Shown here in pieces: positions 13,763 through 23,281 of a DNA stretch of 55,937 bases (its first letter is position 1; every line of letters starts with the position of its first letter). The notes beneath the pieces are model-generated. The model had not been told where the DNA came from. It saw nothing but the letters and a program-made list of their open reading frames with translations, and ran no database searches. The stretch comes from 2-02-FULL-38-15 sp964645555 (GTDB taxonomy: Bacteria; Patescibacteriota; Microgenomatia; Daviesbacterales; UBA10151): assembly GCA_964645555.1 (NCBI GenBank), contig CAZYBP010000002.1, positions 1-55,937 on the forward strand. Direction: 5' to 3'. The position numbers were made by a program, and so were the translations under genes.

Positions 13763-16645
13763 CTAAGCTTTAGTAATTTGCAGACTATCCCCTTTTGAAA
13801 TGGAAATTGAGGCGGTATTTTTCAAGATCAACTCCTCAAAATGCTTTGGCCAGTTTGGCGAAATGACTTTAGTTTTATCCGCCAATGTTAAGTTATTTTC
13901 TTTACGCAGTTGTTGAATTTGCCTGATTAAATCTCTCGCCTCTCCCTCTTGCTGTAATAGTGGAGTAATATTTGTATCCAAGCTAACCTCAGGTTCGGTT
14001 TTTGTAGCCACTGAGTACTCAATCTTTTTAACATTGAGCTCCATAGTTAATACTTTCTCCAAATCTTCCTTTAATTGATTTGGTAGTTTATATTGCAAAG
14101 ATGCCAATGGTTGCCTTAGTTTAATCCCAGCCTCTTTTCTTTGAGCATGACCCACCTCGGCAATTTTGCGTACCAAGTCCATATTTTTTATTAATTGATC
14201 ATCAATTAGGCTCTTGTCACCTAACGGATAATCCTCCAAATGTACACTTACTTTTTCCGTTAAATTCTTAAATATTTCCTCAGCAATAAAAGGAGTAAAA
14301 GGAGCAAGTAACTTAGCTAAATTCACTAAAACTTGATACATCACCGATAAACTGGTGTTTCTATCTAAAAAATCAGACCCTAGTCCGACTCTATCCCGGG
14401 ATCTTCTGATATACCAGGTAGAAAAATCAGCTACCACAAACTCCTCTATAGCCCGGCTTGTTGTCATCGCATCGAATTTTTCTAAGCTGCTATTTATCAA
14501 CACTGTCAATTTGTGCAATTTAGCCAAAATCCATTTGTCTAAAACCTGTAATTCTCCTCTTTCAAGTTCATCTGTCCAATCAACCAGGGAAGCATAATCA
14601 ATAAAGTATTTATAACTGTTCCATAAAATCAAATAAAACCTTCTTCTAATTTCATCTGTTACTTTATAACCGAAATTTAAATTATATTCAGGATTTTGAG
14701 TCACATAAAGCCATCTCATGACATCAACACCAATCTTATCTGCAGCCTCATTGAATTCAATTGCATTACCCTTGGACTTGTGCATTTCCTCACCTTTTTC
14801 ATCTACTACATTGGCAAATCCCAGTAAATTTTTGAAAGGGTTCTCATTTCGCAAAGCTGTACTCATTGCAATCAGTGAATAAAACCAGTTTTTAAATTGT
14901 CCGGGGAAACCTTCTGTCACAAAATCTGCCGGAAACCAACCCTCCGGCATAGTGGAAAAAGGTACAATTCCAGCATCCAACCAGGGATTACCCACATCTG
15001 GAATTCTGGAAGCTACTTCTTCACACTTAGAACACTTAATTTTTATCTCATCGACCCAAGGCCTGTGTGGAGAATTACTCTCAAAGTTTTCCCAACCCTC
15101 AACAGCTTTTTCTTTCAGTTCTTCCTGACTACCAATCACCTCAAAATTACCGCATTTTTTGCATTCCCAAATAGGTAGAGCCAAACCCCAGTACCTTTTT
15201 TTGGAAATTAACCAATCATGCATATTTTTCAGCCAATCCAGTTCCCGATCCAGCCCCCACTCCGGCATCCAATGGATCTTTTTGGCTACTTCCATCATTT
15301 GTTCCCGGTAAGTTTTTCCAGATAAATCCGGTTTATCCATCGCGATATACCATTCATCTACCACTCTCCAAACTAATTCTGTTTTACACCTCCAACAAGT
15401 AGGATATCTGTGGGTATAATTTTTAGTAGTAAGCAAAAACTTTCCACTTTCATGATTTTTTAAGTAATCAATGATTATTTGAGGGTCTGTCTTAGCGTTT
15501 TTACCACTAAATTCACCAAAGTTATCTAAATAACTTGCTTCTTCATCAATTAGCTCGACAACAGGTAAACCTAACTTTTTACCCAGTTGAAAATCTTCAG
15601 TACCTGCACCTGGCGCAACATGTACCATACCTGTTCCTTCCTCGCTGCTCACCGGCAAAATCTGAGGATCACCTGCTACAACTCTATGTTTATAATCTCC
15701 TAAAGCCTTTTTAACTCTATCCTGTTGATCAAATGGCCCCTCGTACTCCCAACCAACTAACCCACTCCCCTTCTTAGTATCTATTACTTGCTGTCCTTTT
15801 TCTAAAACTCCATCTTGAGTTAATCTGTCGCAAGCTTTTTGCAGCACCCAAACCGAACCATTTGCCGTTGGATAATTTACATACTCTTCATCTTCGTTAA
15901 CTGCAATTGCCACATTACCCGGGATAGTCCAGGGAGTAGTTGTCCAGGCTAGTAAATACTCATTTTCTCTATCTTTAATAGGCAATTTGAAATAAACTGA
16001 TTCATGAGTTAATTGCCTATACTCTTCTGTCAAAATCTCATGCTGGGAAATTGCTGTACCGCATCTAGGGCACCAAGGCACACTGTCATGGCCTTTATAT
16101 AACCAGCCTTTTTCATTTACTATCTTAATAAAATTCCAAATAGAATAATTATTCTTGTCAGAAGATGTATGGTAAGAATTATCCCAATCCATAAAGTAAC
16201 CCAGGCGTTTTGATTGTTCTGTTTGAACTGCGGAATATTTTTTGACCCTGTCTTTACAAAGGTTAATAAACTTCTCCAAACTTTTGAATTTATCCCCCGG
16301 AACTAAATTTTCAATATCCTTTTTATTTTTTAGACCCAGTTCTTTTTCAACTTCCACCTCTACCCAAAGGCCTTGTTCATCAAAACCATTTTGGAATCTT
16401 TGTTTATACCCGCGCATATTGAAAAATCTTTGCCAAAGATCTTTATAAGTCCTGCCCCAGGCATGATGAACACCCATTGGGTTATTGGCAGTGATTGGGC
16501 CATCTAAAAAAGAAAATTTATTGTCTGAGGATTCATTTCTTTTTAAATATTTCTCAACAATCCCCTCTTTGTACCAATAGTCTAATAACTCTTTTTCAAG
16601 AACTGGAAAATCAACTTGTGATAAAACTGGTTTAAACTTTGCCAT
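13763..16645 (-). CDS. ileS: Isoleucyl-tRNA synthetase
   Basis: 960 residues. It charges tRNA-Ile and edits valine. The class I HIGH-like motif is HHAWG (60-64) after ITANNPMG, an alternative form found in one group of bacterial IleRS. QNGFDEQGLWVEVEVEKELG follows, the zinc site has PWCPRCGTAISQHE, and the KMSKS equivalent is MHKSKGNAI. The editing domain contains AWTTTPWTIPGNVAIAV. A C-terminal anticodon-binding region is present, so the enzyme is full length. It is placed after ftsZ, and its own extended -10 lies 7 nt before the ATG. Confidence 0.95.
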   Translation of the reverse strand: MAKFKPVLSQVDFPVLEKELLDYWYKEGIVEKYLKRNESSDNKFSFLDGPITANNPMGVHHAWGRTYKDLWQRFFNMRGYKQRFQNGFDEQGLWVEVEVEKELGLKNKKDIENLVPGDKFKSLEKFINLCKDRVKKYSAVQTEQSKRLGYFMDWDNSYHTSSDKNNYSIWNFIKIVNEKGWLYKGHDSVPWCPRCGTAISQHEILTEEYRQLTHESVYFKLPIKDRENEYLLAWTTTPWTIPGNVAIAVNEDEEYVNYPTANGSVWVLQKACDRLTQDGVLEKGQQVIDTKKGSGLVGWEYEGPFDQQDRVKKALGDYKHRVVAGDPQILPVSSEEGTGMVHVAPGAGTEDFQLGKKLGLPVVELIDEEASYLDNFGEFSGKNAKTDPQIIIDYLKNHESGKFLLTTKNYTHRYPTCWRCKTELVWRVVDEWYIAMDKPDLSGKTYREQMMEVAKKIHWMPEWGLDRELDWLKNMHDWLISKKRYWGLALPIWECKKCGNFEVIGSQEELKEKAVEGWENFESNSPHRPWVDEIKIKCSKCEEVASRIPDVGNPWLDAGIVPFSTMPEGWFPADFVTEGFPGQFKNWFYSLIAMSTALRNENPFKNLLGFANVVDEKGEEMHKSKGNAIEFNEAADKIGVDVMRWLYVTQNPEYNLNFGYKVTDEIRRRFYLILWNSYKYFIDYASLVDWTDELERGELQVLDKWILAKLHKLTVLINSSLEKFDAMTTSRAIEEFVVADFSTWYIRRSRDRVGLGSDFLDRNTSLSVMYQVLVNLAKLLAPFTPFIAEEIFKNLTEKVSVHLEDYPLGDKSLIDDQLIKNMDLVRKIAEVGHAQRKEAGIKLRQPLASLQYKLPNQLKEDLEKVLTMELNVKKIEYSVATKTEPEVSLDTNITPLLQQEGEARDLIRQIQQLRKENNLTLADKTKVISPNWPKHFEELILKNTASISISKGDSLQITKA

Positions 16646-16652
16646 GCCCTAG

Positions 16653-16661
16653 ATTTTAGCA
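16653..16661 (-). promoter_or_regulatory. ileS extended -10 (TGC-TAAAAT) 7 nt before ATG
   Basis: TGC (16661-16659) and TAAAAT (16658-16653) on the minus strand in the 33-bp ftsZ-ileS gap. Seven bases separate the hexamer from ATG 16645, again predicting a leaderless mRNA. Confidence 0.55.
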
Positions 16662-16678
16662 GAATCTTTAATTTTAGG

Positions 16679-17851
16679 CTAGCGGTTTGATCGCAGGAAT
16701 GCGGGGATTTCTAAGTCTTCGTCTTCTTCACTTCTTTGTGCTTCTTCCTCTACTTGTTCAACAGTTTTGTCAGCAGCAGCAGCTTGTGGTGCAGGAGTAT
16801 CATCTACAGGTGTATTATCTGAAGCCCAAGCTACAGGTTGTTGGCCTAAGGAAGCTGAACCTATACCTGAGCCAATATATTCTCTTAACCTCCTTCTGGT
16901 CTCATCAAACCCTGTAGCAATAACAGAAATCTTAACCTGATCTAATTGATCTTCCTTGATGGTAGCACCAAAAATGATGTTAGCATCGGGATCAGCTGCT
17001 TGGGCAATGATTTGAGCAGCTTCATTAACCTCTGTCATGGACAAATCAGAGCCACCTACAATATTAAATAGAACTCCCTTCGCTCCTTCAATAGAAACTT
17101 CCAGAAGGGGAGAGGCAATTGCCATTCTTGCTGCAGCTGCAGCTCTATTTTCTCCACCTGCCATCCCAATTCCCATCAAAGCAGAACCGGCACTGGACAT
17201 AATTGTCTTAACATCTGCAAAATCAACATTAATAAGTCCTGGCATAGTAATTAAATCTGAGATCCCTTGCACTCCTTGACCTAAAACTGAATCAGCCAGT
17301 TTAAACGCCTCCTGCAAAGTCATATTTTTCTCAACAGTCTCCAGTAATCTTTGATTTGGGATAATAATCAACGCATCAACTTTATCTTTTAGTCTATCAA
17401 CTCCCTCCTCTGCCACTACCATTCTTCTGGTACCTTCAAAGGAAAAAGGCTTAGTGACTACAGCCACGGTTAAAGCGCCCATATTTTTGGCAATTTGTGC
17501 AACAACCGGAATAGAACCTGTACCAGTCCCTCCACCCATTCCTGCTGTTAAAAACACCATATCCGCATCCTGCAAAACATCTTCCAGTTTTTGGGTAGAT
17601 TCCTCAGCAGCTTGCCTGCCCACTTCCGGGTCACCACCTGAACCCAAACCCCGGGTTAGTGCCTCTCCGATTTGAACTTTAGTGGGGGATTGATTGCTCA
17701 TTAAAGCCTGGGCATCAGTATTAATAGCCACAAATTCTACTCCTTGGATTTGTTGCAGAGAAATCATGGAGTTTAAAGAATTAGATCCGCCGCCACCTAA
17801 GCCTACTACTTTAATTTTGGCAAACCTTTGAACATCAGGTTTAACTAGCAT
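16679..17851 (-). CDS. ftsZ: Cell-division GTPase FtsZ
   Basis: 390 residues. FtsZ polymerises into the Z-ring. The N-terminal nucleotide site has VVGLGGGGSNSLN (15-27), and the tubulin signature GGGTGTG is at 106-112. The T7 region is intact, with SDLITMPGLINVDFADVKTI. A variable Gln/Ala/acidic linker follows, and the tail ends DLEIPAFLRSNR, the conserved C-terminal peptide that binds FtsA and other partners. Nothing is missing. A sigma70-type promoter lies in the 66-bp gap after ftsA. Confidence 0.97.
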   Translation of the reverse strand: MLVKPDVQRFAKIKVVGLGGGGSNSLNSMISLQQIQGVEFVAINTDAQALMSNQSPTKVQIGEALTRGLGSGGDPEVGRQAAEESTQKLEDVLQDADMVFLTAGMGGGTGTGSIPVVAQIAKNMGALTVAVVTKPFSFEGTRRMVVAEEGVDRLKDKVDALIIIPNQRLLETVEKNMTLQEAFKLADSVLGQGVQGISDLITMPGLINVDFADVKTIMSSAGSALMGIGMAGGENRAAAAARMAIASPLLEVSIEGAKGVLFNIVGGSDLSMTEVNEAAQIIAQAADPDANIIFGATIKEDQLDQVKISVIATGFDETRRRLREYIGSGIGSASLGQQPVAWASDNTPVDDTPAPQAAAADKTVEQVEEEAQRSEEDEDLEIPAFLRSNR

Positions 17852-17869
17852 AATTTTGAAGTTGAGGGC

Positions 17870-17898
17870 ATTCTAACAAATGATTGCAAACTTTACAA
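17870..17898 (-). promoter_or_regulatory. ftsZ promoter TTGTAA-N17-TAGAAT
   Basis: On the minus strand TTGTAA (17898-17893) and TAGAAT (17875-17870) are 17 bp apart, with TG one base before the -10. Transcription would start near 17863, giving a short leader of about 12 nt without a Shine-Dalgarno sequence. Confidence 0.6.
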
Positions 17899-17917
17899 TC
17901 CCTTTCTGGGCACAGTA

Positions 17918-19219
17918 CTAAGGCAGGAAAGATTTCACTAAAGCAATACCTTTTTGTATCATACCTTTAATTGGCAAACTACCGGAAAGCACCGGTAAAT
18001 GCATCTCTCCTGTCCCACCTTGACTTGCTCCATATAGGATCAAACCGGCAGCGCTGGCAAATGCAGGGGAGTCTATTTCTTCAACTAATCCAGATAGGCC
18101 GTCTATCTGACCTAATCTGGCTGGAAAACCTAAAACATACTTTGCCTGGTCCAATACTCCAATAGTCTGTGCTCCACCTCCACAAAGTACCAGCCCGGAA
18201 GGAATTTGTGTACCAAACCCGCTTTTTTTAATTTCCTTACCTACATATTTAAATATTTCCTGCAGTCTCGGTCTAATAATACCATCCACTACTGCTTTCT
18301 TGGAGATCTTCTGAATATCTTCCGCTATACCCAGTGCGTGGATGTCCAAAAGCTCTTCCTCTTTCTTTTTACCTGAAGTATGTCTTTCGTCATCTGCCTC
18401 CTTATTCTCTGCTACAGCCGGGGCTTTAGGAATCCTGGCTAAAGATAGTTTAATTTTTTCTGCAGATTCCAATGAAACCCGTAAGCCCACTGCCATATCC
18501 GAAGTAATATGACGGGCACCTATCGGTACTACTGCAGAGTAAGCAACAGAGCCATCAATGAAAATCACTACATCCGTTGTTTCTCCGCCAATATCTACCA
18601 ACACTACACCCAATTCTTTTTCTGTATCAGTTAATATTGCCAAAGATGCGGCAATACCTGAAAATACTAATTCTGTAACATCAATTCCTACCTCCGAAAC
18701 ACACTTTACCAAATTTCTCATTGAGGTGGTGGCACCGGTGATAATATGTGTTTCTGTCTCAAGCCTTACTCCGGTCATACCGATTGGGTCTTTAATCCCC
18801 TCTTGACCATCAACTGTAAAAGTTCTTGGTATAACATGCAAAACTTCTCTTGAGGAAGGTAATGGTATGGCCCTGGCAGCCTCATTAACTCTTTGAATGT
18901 CACTTTCTTTAATTTCGCCCTCTGGCTCTGACACAGCTACTACCGCGTGCTGATTAACGCTCTCAATTTGCGGACCGCCAAGTGAAATATAGGAAGAAGA
19001 AATAGAATAACCCGCCATTCTTTCAGCTGCTTCTACTGATTCAGTAATAGCGTTAACTGCCTCATCAATATCCACCACCTGATTTTTCCTTACTCCTTTA
19101 GAAACGGTGGAGGATACTCCGATTAAATTTATTTTTCCGTTCTCATCAACTGAAGAGATAAGTGTAGCAATTTTTGAAGATCCAACATCTATTCCGCAAA
19201 TAATTTTATCTTTGGCCAT
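17918..19219 (-). CDS. ftsA: Cell-division protein FtsA
   Basis: 433 residues. This actin-like ATPase tethers FtsZ to the membrane. The phosphate-1 loop is CGIDVGSSKIATLI (8-21), the 1C subdomain contains PRTFTVDGQEGIKDP, phosphate-2 is VVLVDIGGETTDVVIF, and the adenosine motif is LVLCGGGAQTIG. A charged insertion of about 30 residues (near 265-297, rich in K, E and D) interrupts the family pattern. The C-terminus, MIQKGIALVKSFLP, fits the amphipathic membrane-targeting helix. It starts 17 bp after the ftsQ-like gene. Confidence 0.95.
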   Translation of the reverse strand: MAKDKIICGIDVGSSKIATLISSVDENGKINLIGVSSTVSKGVRKNQVVDIDEAVNAITESVEAAERMAGYSISSSYISLGGPQIESVNQHAVVAVSEPEGEIKESDIQRVNEAARAIPLPSSREVLHVIPRTFTVDGQEGIKDPIGMTGVRLETETHIITGATTSMRNLVKCVSEVGIDVTELVFSGIAASLAILTDTEKELGVVLVDIGGETTDVVIFIDGSVAYSAVVPIGARHITSDMAVGLRVSLESAEKIKLSLARIPKAPAVAENKEADDERHTSGKKKEEELLDIHALGIAEDIQKISKKAVVDGIIRPRLQEIFKYVGKEIKKSGFGTQIPSGLVLCGGGAQTIGVLDQAKYVLGFPARLGQIDGLSGLVEEIDSPAFASAAGLILYGASQGGTGEMHLPVLSGSLPIKGMIQKGIALVKSFLP

Positions 19220-19236
19220 ATCTTTTATTTGGACTG

Positions 19237-20025
19237 TTATTTCTTTTGTGGGGCAAATTTAACAATCGGTTTATCAAATCTCAAATCGATAAACTCTAAA
19301 TTTATATGATCTATTTTAGCGATCTTTAGGATCAATTGTAAAGATGCAATTTGAGCGTTAATATCTTCGTTTAAATTAAAAATTATTTTTGGTAAAGAAA
19401 AAACAATTAAAAAATTGTTATATATTTGTGAAGTTGTATTACCCAGCCCAAATTCCCTTATTTTCACCAAAACCTTAAAAACCTTCTCTCCCCAATTCCC
19501 ATCTAACTTCTTGCCCGGCATAATATCTTCATTTAGAAAAACATTGGGTATATCCAATCGCTCTGAGGTCTTAGCAAAAACTACCCCTTCCTGGTCCATT
19601 AAATACGCATCCATTCCTGCTTTTGCACTTGGCGTAGCAATTTCTTCCAATAAACCAGCAGTTGTTGCTTCACTATTTTTTAAAGTGAAAAGCATTGCAT
19701 CAGGAATCCTGCCGACCAACTCAACCTTAACTTTATCAGGGAATATTTGTAAAACACTTGCACTTTTAATACATATAAACTTTTTTAAAATATTGTTTGA
19801 TACCTTGTTTCTATCGAGGAAAAGCAAACTTTGACCTTGGACATCAATGGAGCTTGTAATTTGATCTTTATCCGCGCAGATTAAATTGTTACCTAAAATT
19901 TCGGTGTATTTAATGTTAAAAAACCCTGATTTTAAAAAGATTGAAATTAAACCTATGATAATTACCAGAAAACCTAAAATAATAAACAATAATTTGCTTT
20001 TTCTTTTCTTAGTCGGTCTTACCAT
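19237..20025 (-). CDS. ftsQ: FtsQ/DivIB-like division protein with POTRA domain
   Basis: 262 residues. A basic N-terminus (MVRPTKKRKSK) and one membrane segment (about 13-33) are followed by a POTRA-like domain: SGFFNIKYTEILGNNLI, then IKSASVLQIFPDKVKVELVGRIPDAML. The rest is a beta-rich extracytoplasmic region. This matches FtsQ/DivIB, which links the divisome halves with FtsB and FtsL. Sequence identity with model FtsQ is low, so the call leans on topology, the POTRA pattern and position between murG and ftsA. Confidence 0.8.
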   Translation of the reverse strand: MVRPTKKRKSKLLFIILGFLVIIIGLISIFLKSGFFNIKYTEILGNNLICADKDQITSSIDVQGQSLLFLDRNKVSNNILKKFICIKSASVLQIFPDKVKVELVGRIPDAMLFTLKNSEATTAGLLEEIATPSAKAGMDAYLMDQEGVVFAKTSERLDIPNVFLNEDIMPGKKLDGNWGEKVFKVLVKIREFGLGNTTSQIYNNFLIVFSLPKIIFNLNEDINAQIASLQLILKIAKIDHINLEFIDLRFDKPIVKFAPQKK

Positions 20026-20036
20026 AAATTGCAGAG

Positions 20037-21146
20037 TTACTTTTTTTGCTTTAAAAGAATGGTTTCTAGTGCCAATCTTTGTGCTGCATCCTTATTAATT
20101 ACCTTCTTAGCCTCCGTAGCTTTTAAAGTTAGCCTCTCCAAATCCTTTATCATTGCTTTTACGTTCTCCAGCAAGCTCCCGCCGGATAATTTTGATTGCG
20201 GTAAGACCCGCACTAAACCAGCACTCTCAAAAAACTCAGCATTTTTCATTTGTTCATTTTGGAAAAACATTTGTAAAGGAATAGCCAGTGTAGGTTTTCC
20301 TAAAAAGGAAAGTTCAGTTAAAGTGTTTGCCCCTGCTCTGGAAATTACTAAATCAACTCCTTCTAATACCTTACCAATTTCCCGCCCAATCCACTTTTTG
20401 ACAATATATCTTTCATTTTTTACCTTCTTAAGCCTCTCAAAATCAGCAAACTTATTATCCCCACTAACATGAATTACATAGGCTATTTCCGTTATATTAC
20501 CCAATACTTTTTCTAGAGTAATATTAATTAAGTGAGAACCCTGGTTACCTCCCATCACTAAAATAACTGGTAATTTATCCTCTTTCGCTCTTTTGAAAAT
20601 GTTTGAGAATTCGGCAGGTAGTTTCTCAATAGGTCGTACAATTTCTTTTCTAATAGGGTTTCCCGTATAAATAACCCTGTTGTTGCCGCTACCTTCATCA
20701 AATGATAAAGCAACTTTATCGGCAAATAAACTGCTTATTTTATTGGCTAATCCTGAGACTAAAGTTTGCTCATGTACGATAATTGGTATAGAAAAAAGCC
20801 ATCCGGTAAAAACAACCGGCACTGCCACATATCCCCCAAATGAAAGTATAACATCAGGCTTTTCAGAAAAAATTATATTAAGAGCCTGAATAACACCAAT
20901 CGGGATTTTTAAAAGTGAGGGAATGGTATAAATTGAAAATGACCTTTGTAATCTACCAGCAATTATAGTTTTGTATTTTACTCCCACTGTCGGCAAAAGT
21001 TTAGATTCTACAGAATCGCCTCTAAAATCTTCCATGGTATTTTTGCGGCCAACGTATATAACCTCTGTATCCGGCTGCATTTCTTTTAATTTTTCAATAA
21101 CAGCTAAGGCAGGAGTAAAATGAGCACCGGCAATTAATACTTTCAT
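20037..21146 (-). CDS. murG: UDP-GlcNAc:lipid I GlcNAc transferase MurG
   Basis: 369 residues. It adds GlcNAc to lipid I to make lipid II on the cytoplasmic face. The second-domain donor site is clear: VILVMGGNQGSHLIN, VISRAGANTLTELSFLGKP and TLAIPLQMFFQNEQMKNAEFF. The N-domain has ILSFGGYVAVPVVF and IIVHEQTLVSGLANK. The usual glycine-rich first loop GGTGGH is replaced by IAGAHFTPALAV (5-16), which keeps the His and PALA but loses two glycines. Position between ftsW and ftsQ is standard. Confidence 0.93.
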   Translation of the reverse strand: MKVLIAGAHFTPALAVIEKLKEMQPDTEVIYVGRKNTMEDFRGDSVESKLLPTVGVKYKTIIAGRLQRSFSIYTIPSLLKIPIGVIQALNIIFSEKPDVILSFGGYVAVPVVFTGWLFSIPIIVHEQTLVSGLANKISSLFADKVALSFDEGSGNNRVIYTGNPIRKEIVRPIEKLPAEFSNIFKRAKEDKLPVILVMGGNQGSHLINITLEKVLGNITEIAYVIHVSGDNKFADFERLKKVKNERYIVKKWIGREIGKVLEGVDLVISRAGANTLTELSFLGKPTLAIPLQMFFQNEQMKNAEFFESAGLVRVLPQSKLSGGSLLENVKAMIKDLERLTLKATEAKKVINKDAAQRLALETILLKQKK

Positions 21147-21166
21147 TTACTAAATTATATCCTAAA

Positions 21167-22270
21167 TTAGTCTAGAGAGGATTGTTTGGAAATATTAAGT
21201 AAAATTCCAACTGCGGTTAAGTTTACCACCAAAGCAGAACCTCCATAAGATATAAACGGCAAGGGGACACCGGTTAAGGGCAAAAGTGCTGTCATGGAAG
21301 ATAAATTAATTACAATTTGGATACCCAACCAGCAGGTTAACCCTAACGCCAAATTCTTTCCAAATGGATTTTCACAATTGGCAGCAGTTTTAAAACCCCG
21401 TAAAATGACAAAGACAAATATCGCAAGCAGTAAAGATGCGCCTAAAAAACCTAACTCCTCACCTATTATGCCAAAAATTGAGTCTGTTGAAACTTCCGGA
21501 ATATACTCAAATTTTTGCCTGGAGTGACCTAATCCTAAACCAAAAATACCACCTGACCCTAGAGCAATTAAAACTTGTGATATATGATAAGTAAACCCTT
21601 GTGTATCAGAAAAGGGATCCAAAAAAGCCAGTACCCTTTTACTTCTGTAGCTTGAGGTAAATATCAGTGCCAAAAGACCTCCTAATCCAACCGGTAATAC
21701 AGCTAAAAAATGCCATAAAGGCCCACCGCTAAGAAAGTATAACAAAAGTGCCGTAATTACAAATACTAAGGTTGAACCCAAGTCCTTTTGTAAAATAGCT
21801 GTAATAATTGTTACTAAACCAACAACGGTCATGAAGGGAAAAAATCTAGCTTTCTTTTCAAAAATAGAAGCCAGATAAATTACCCCGGTTAACTTAATAA
21901 CTTCTGCAGGCTGAATTGTAATCCTGCCGAATTTTAACCACCTATGCGCTCCGCCTCCGGCAATACCAAGCCCGGGAATAAAAACTGCCAAAAGCAAAAG
22001 AAAAGAAAATATAATTAAAATTAAGGCAAAGGGCTTAAATTTTTTGTAGTCAAACCGGGAGAAAAAAAACATTGAGATAATACCTAAAACGACCCATATT
22101 AATTGTTGCTTAATGTAGTAATATCCATCATTAAAGTCATTTAAACCCTGTACAAATGACGCATCATAGACCATCACCAAACCAAAAATGACTAGAAAAA
22201 TAACGCTTATCAAAAGTGGGGTATCAACTGAATTTGTTTGAGACTTAAGAGAAAAGCCAATCTTTCTCAT
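21167..22270 (-). CDS. ftsW: FtsW-type SEDS septal peptidoglycan polymerase
   Basis: 367 residues from ATG 22270. This start makes a 4-bp ATGA overlap with mraY and begins MRKIGFSLKSQ; the reading frame stays open 87 bp further, inside mraY, but those residues do not look like the family. About ten membrane segments. SEDS motifs are HRWLKFGRITIQPAEVIKL, LQKDLGSTLVF, and YIPEVSTDSIFGIIGEELG. The C-terminus has GVPLPFISYGGSALV. It acts with the class B PBP at 28492-30189. Its upstream and downstream neighbours are mraY and murG. Confidence 0.92.
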   Translation of the reverse strand: MRKIGFSLKSQTNSVDTPLLISVIFLVIFGLVMVYDASFVQGLNDFNDGYYYIKQQLIWVVLGIISMFFFSRFDYKKFKPFALILIIFSFLLLLAVFIPGLGIAGGGAHRWLKFGRITIQPAEVIKLTGVIYLASIFEKKARFFPFMTVVGLVTIITAILQKDLGSTLVFVITALLLYFLSGGPLWHFLAVLPVGLGGLLALIFTSSYRSKRVLAFLDPFSDTQGFTYHISQVLIALGSGGIFGLGLGHSRQKFEYIPEVSTDSIFGIIGEELGFLGASLLLAIFVFVILRGFKTAANCENPFGKNLALGLTCWLGIQIVINLSSMTALLPLTGVPLPFISYGGSALVVNLTAVGILLNISKQSSLD

Positions 22271-23274
22271 CGTGATAGTAGGGCTATCCAAAGGCCAAAT
22301 ATAGCAAATAATCCCTGGGCGAGCCAAAATCTGGTAACAATTTTTGGTTCTTCCCAACCCATATATTTAAAATACATATGTATTGGAGCAACAGGTAAAA
22401 TCTTTTTGTGTAATAGTTTTTTAGACAAGATTTGAATTAACGAGGAAAATACAATAACCACAAACATTCCCCCAATGATTGCCAATGCCAAAATTTTACC
22501 TGTTAATAATCCTACCACGGCTAGCGTCGCCCCGAAGGCAAATGCTCCGGCATCTCCTAAAAAGATTCTTGCCGGCCAAATATTAAAGTAGAGGAAAGAA
22601 AATAAAGTACCAATCCAAATTCCAATAAAAGAAGCTAAAGTCAAATCTAAAGACTGGGAAGCAAGCGCTAAAAAAGCAAACAGACAAATCAATAATAATC
22701 CTGCAGATAAACCATCCAAACCATCAGAAATATTGTAAGCATTAGCAAATGAAATAATCACAAAAGCCGCCAATGGAATATACCAGCCATCAATTATGAA
22801 ATTTCCTAATCCTGATATGTAAAGATTATTTAACCCACCCATAAAATAAAGCATTCCGGAAATAGATAGAGCTATTAATGATTGAATAAGAAACATCTTT
22901 CCTCTACCCAACCCTAAAAATTTTCCTGATCTTTTGGTTATAATTAGTTTAATATCATCTATTAATCCCAACAAACCAAAAGATATCAGGGTGAATATCA
23001 AAATTCTCAAACTGACTTTGTCAACAGAAGGACTAAACAACCAGTACCCTAAACTCAGGAGTACCAAAATACCAATTATCAAAATTCCCCCCCCTGATGG
23101 AGTCCTTATATCTGCTTTCATTAATTTATCGTGTATTGGTGTTTCAGATTTTCTGACTGCTTCAGACTGTTTCTCAAATCTTTGTTTTAAATAGTAAAGA
23201 AAGTCAATAAAGGGGACCATACAAACAGAAGTTGCGGCAAAAGAAAGTAATACTAACCCCAATAGTTGTGTCAT
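22267..23274 (-). CDS. mraY: Phospho-MurNAc-pentapeptide translocase MraY
   Basis: 335 residues and about ten membrane segments. It makes lipid I from UDP-MurNAc-pentapeptide and undecaprenyl phosphate. Motifs are RTPSGGG (57-63), LIDDIK (104-109), NAYNISDGLDGLSAG (178-192) and FLGDAGA (238-244). The C-terminal motif reads PIHMYFKYMGWEEP (297-310), where characterised MraY has PIHHHFE-like sequence: only the first His of the triad is kept. The stop overlaps the ftsW start by 4 bp. It begins 7 bp after murF. Confidence 0.93.
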   Translation of the reverse strand: MTQLLGLVLLSFAATSVCMVPFIDFLYYLKQRFEKQSEAVRKSETPIHDKLMKADIRTPSGGGILIIGILVLLSLGYWLFSPSVDKVSLRILIFTLISFGLLGLIDDIKLIITKRSGKFLGLGRGKMFLIQSLIALSISGMLYFMGGLNNLYISGLGNFIIDGWYIPLAAFVIISFANAYNISDGLDGLSAGLLLICLFAFLALASQSLDLTLASFIGIWIGTLFSFLYFNIWPARIFLGDAGAFAFGATLAVVGLLTGKILALAIIGGMFVVIVFSSLIQILSKKLLHKKILPVAPIHMYFKYMGWEEPKIVTRFWLAQGLFAIFGLWIALLSR

Positions 23275-23281
23275 ATAGGAA

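Noticed and set aside
16687..16917. Plus-strand open frame opposite the ftsZ 3' end
   Set aside because: Glutamine- and leucine-rich readout of the complementary strand of the FtsZ linker; the ftsZ reading is unambiguous.
19415..19834. Plus-strand 139-codon frame opposite ftsQ
   Set aside because: Low-complexity antisense readout of an AT-rich gene; no promoter or ribosome-binding site and no recognisable domain.
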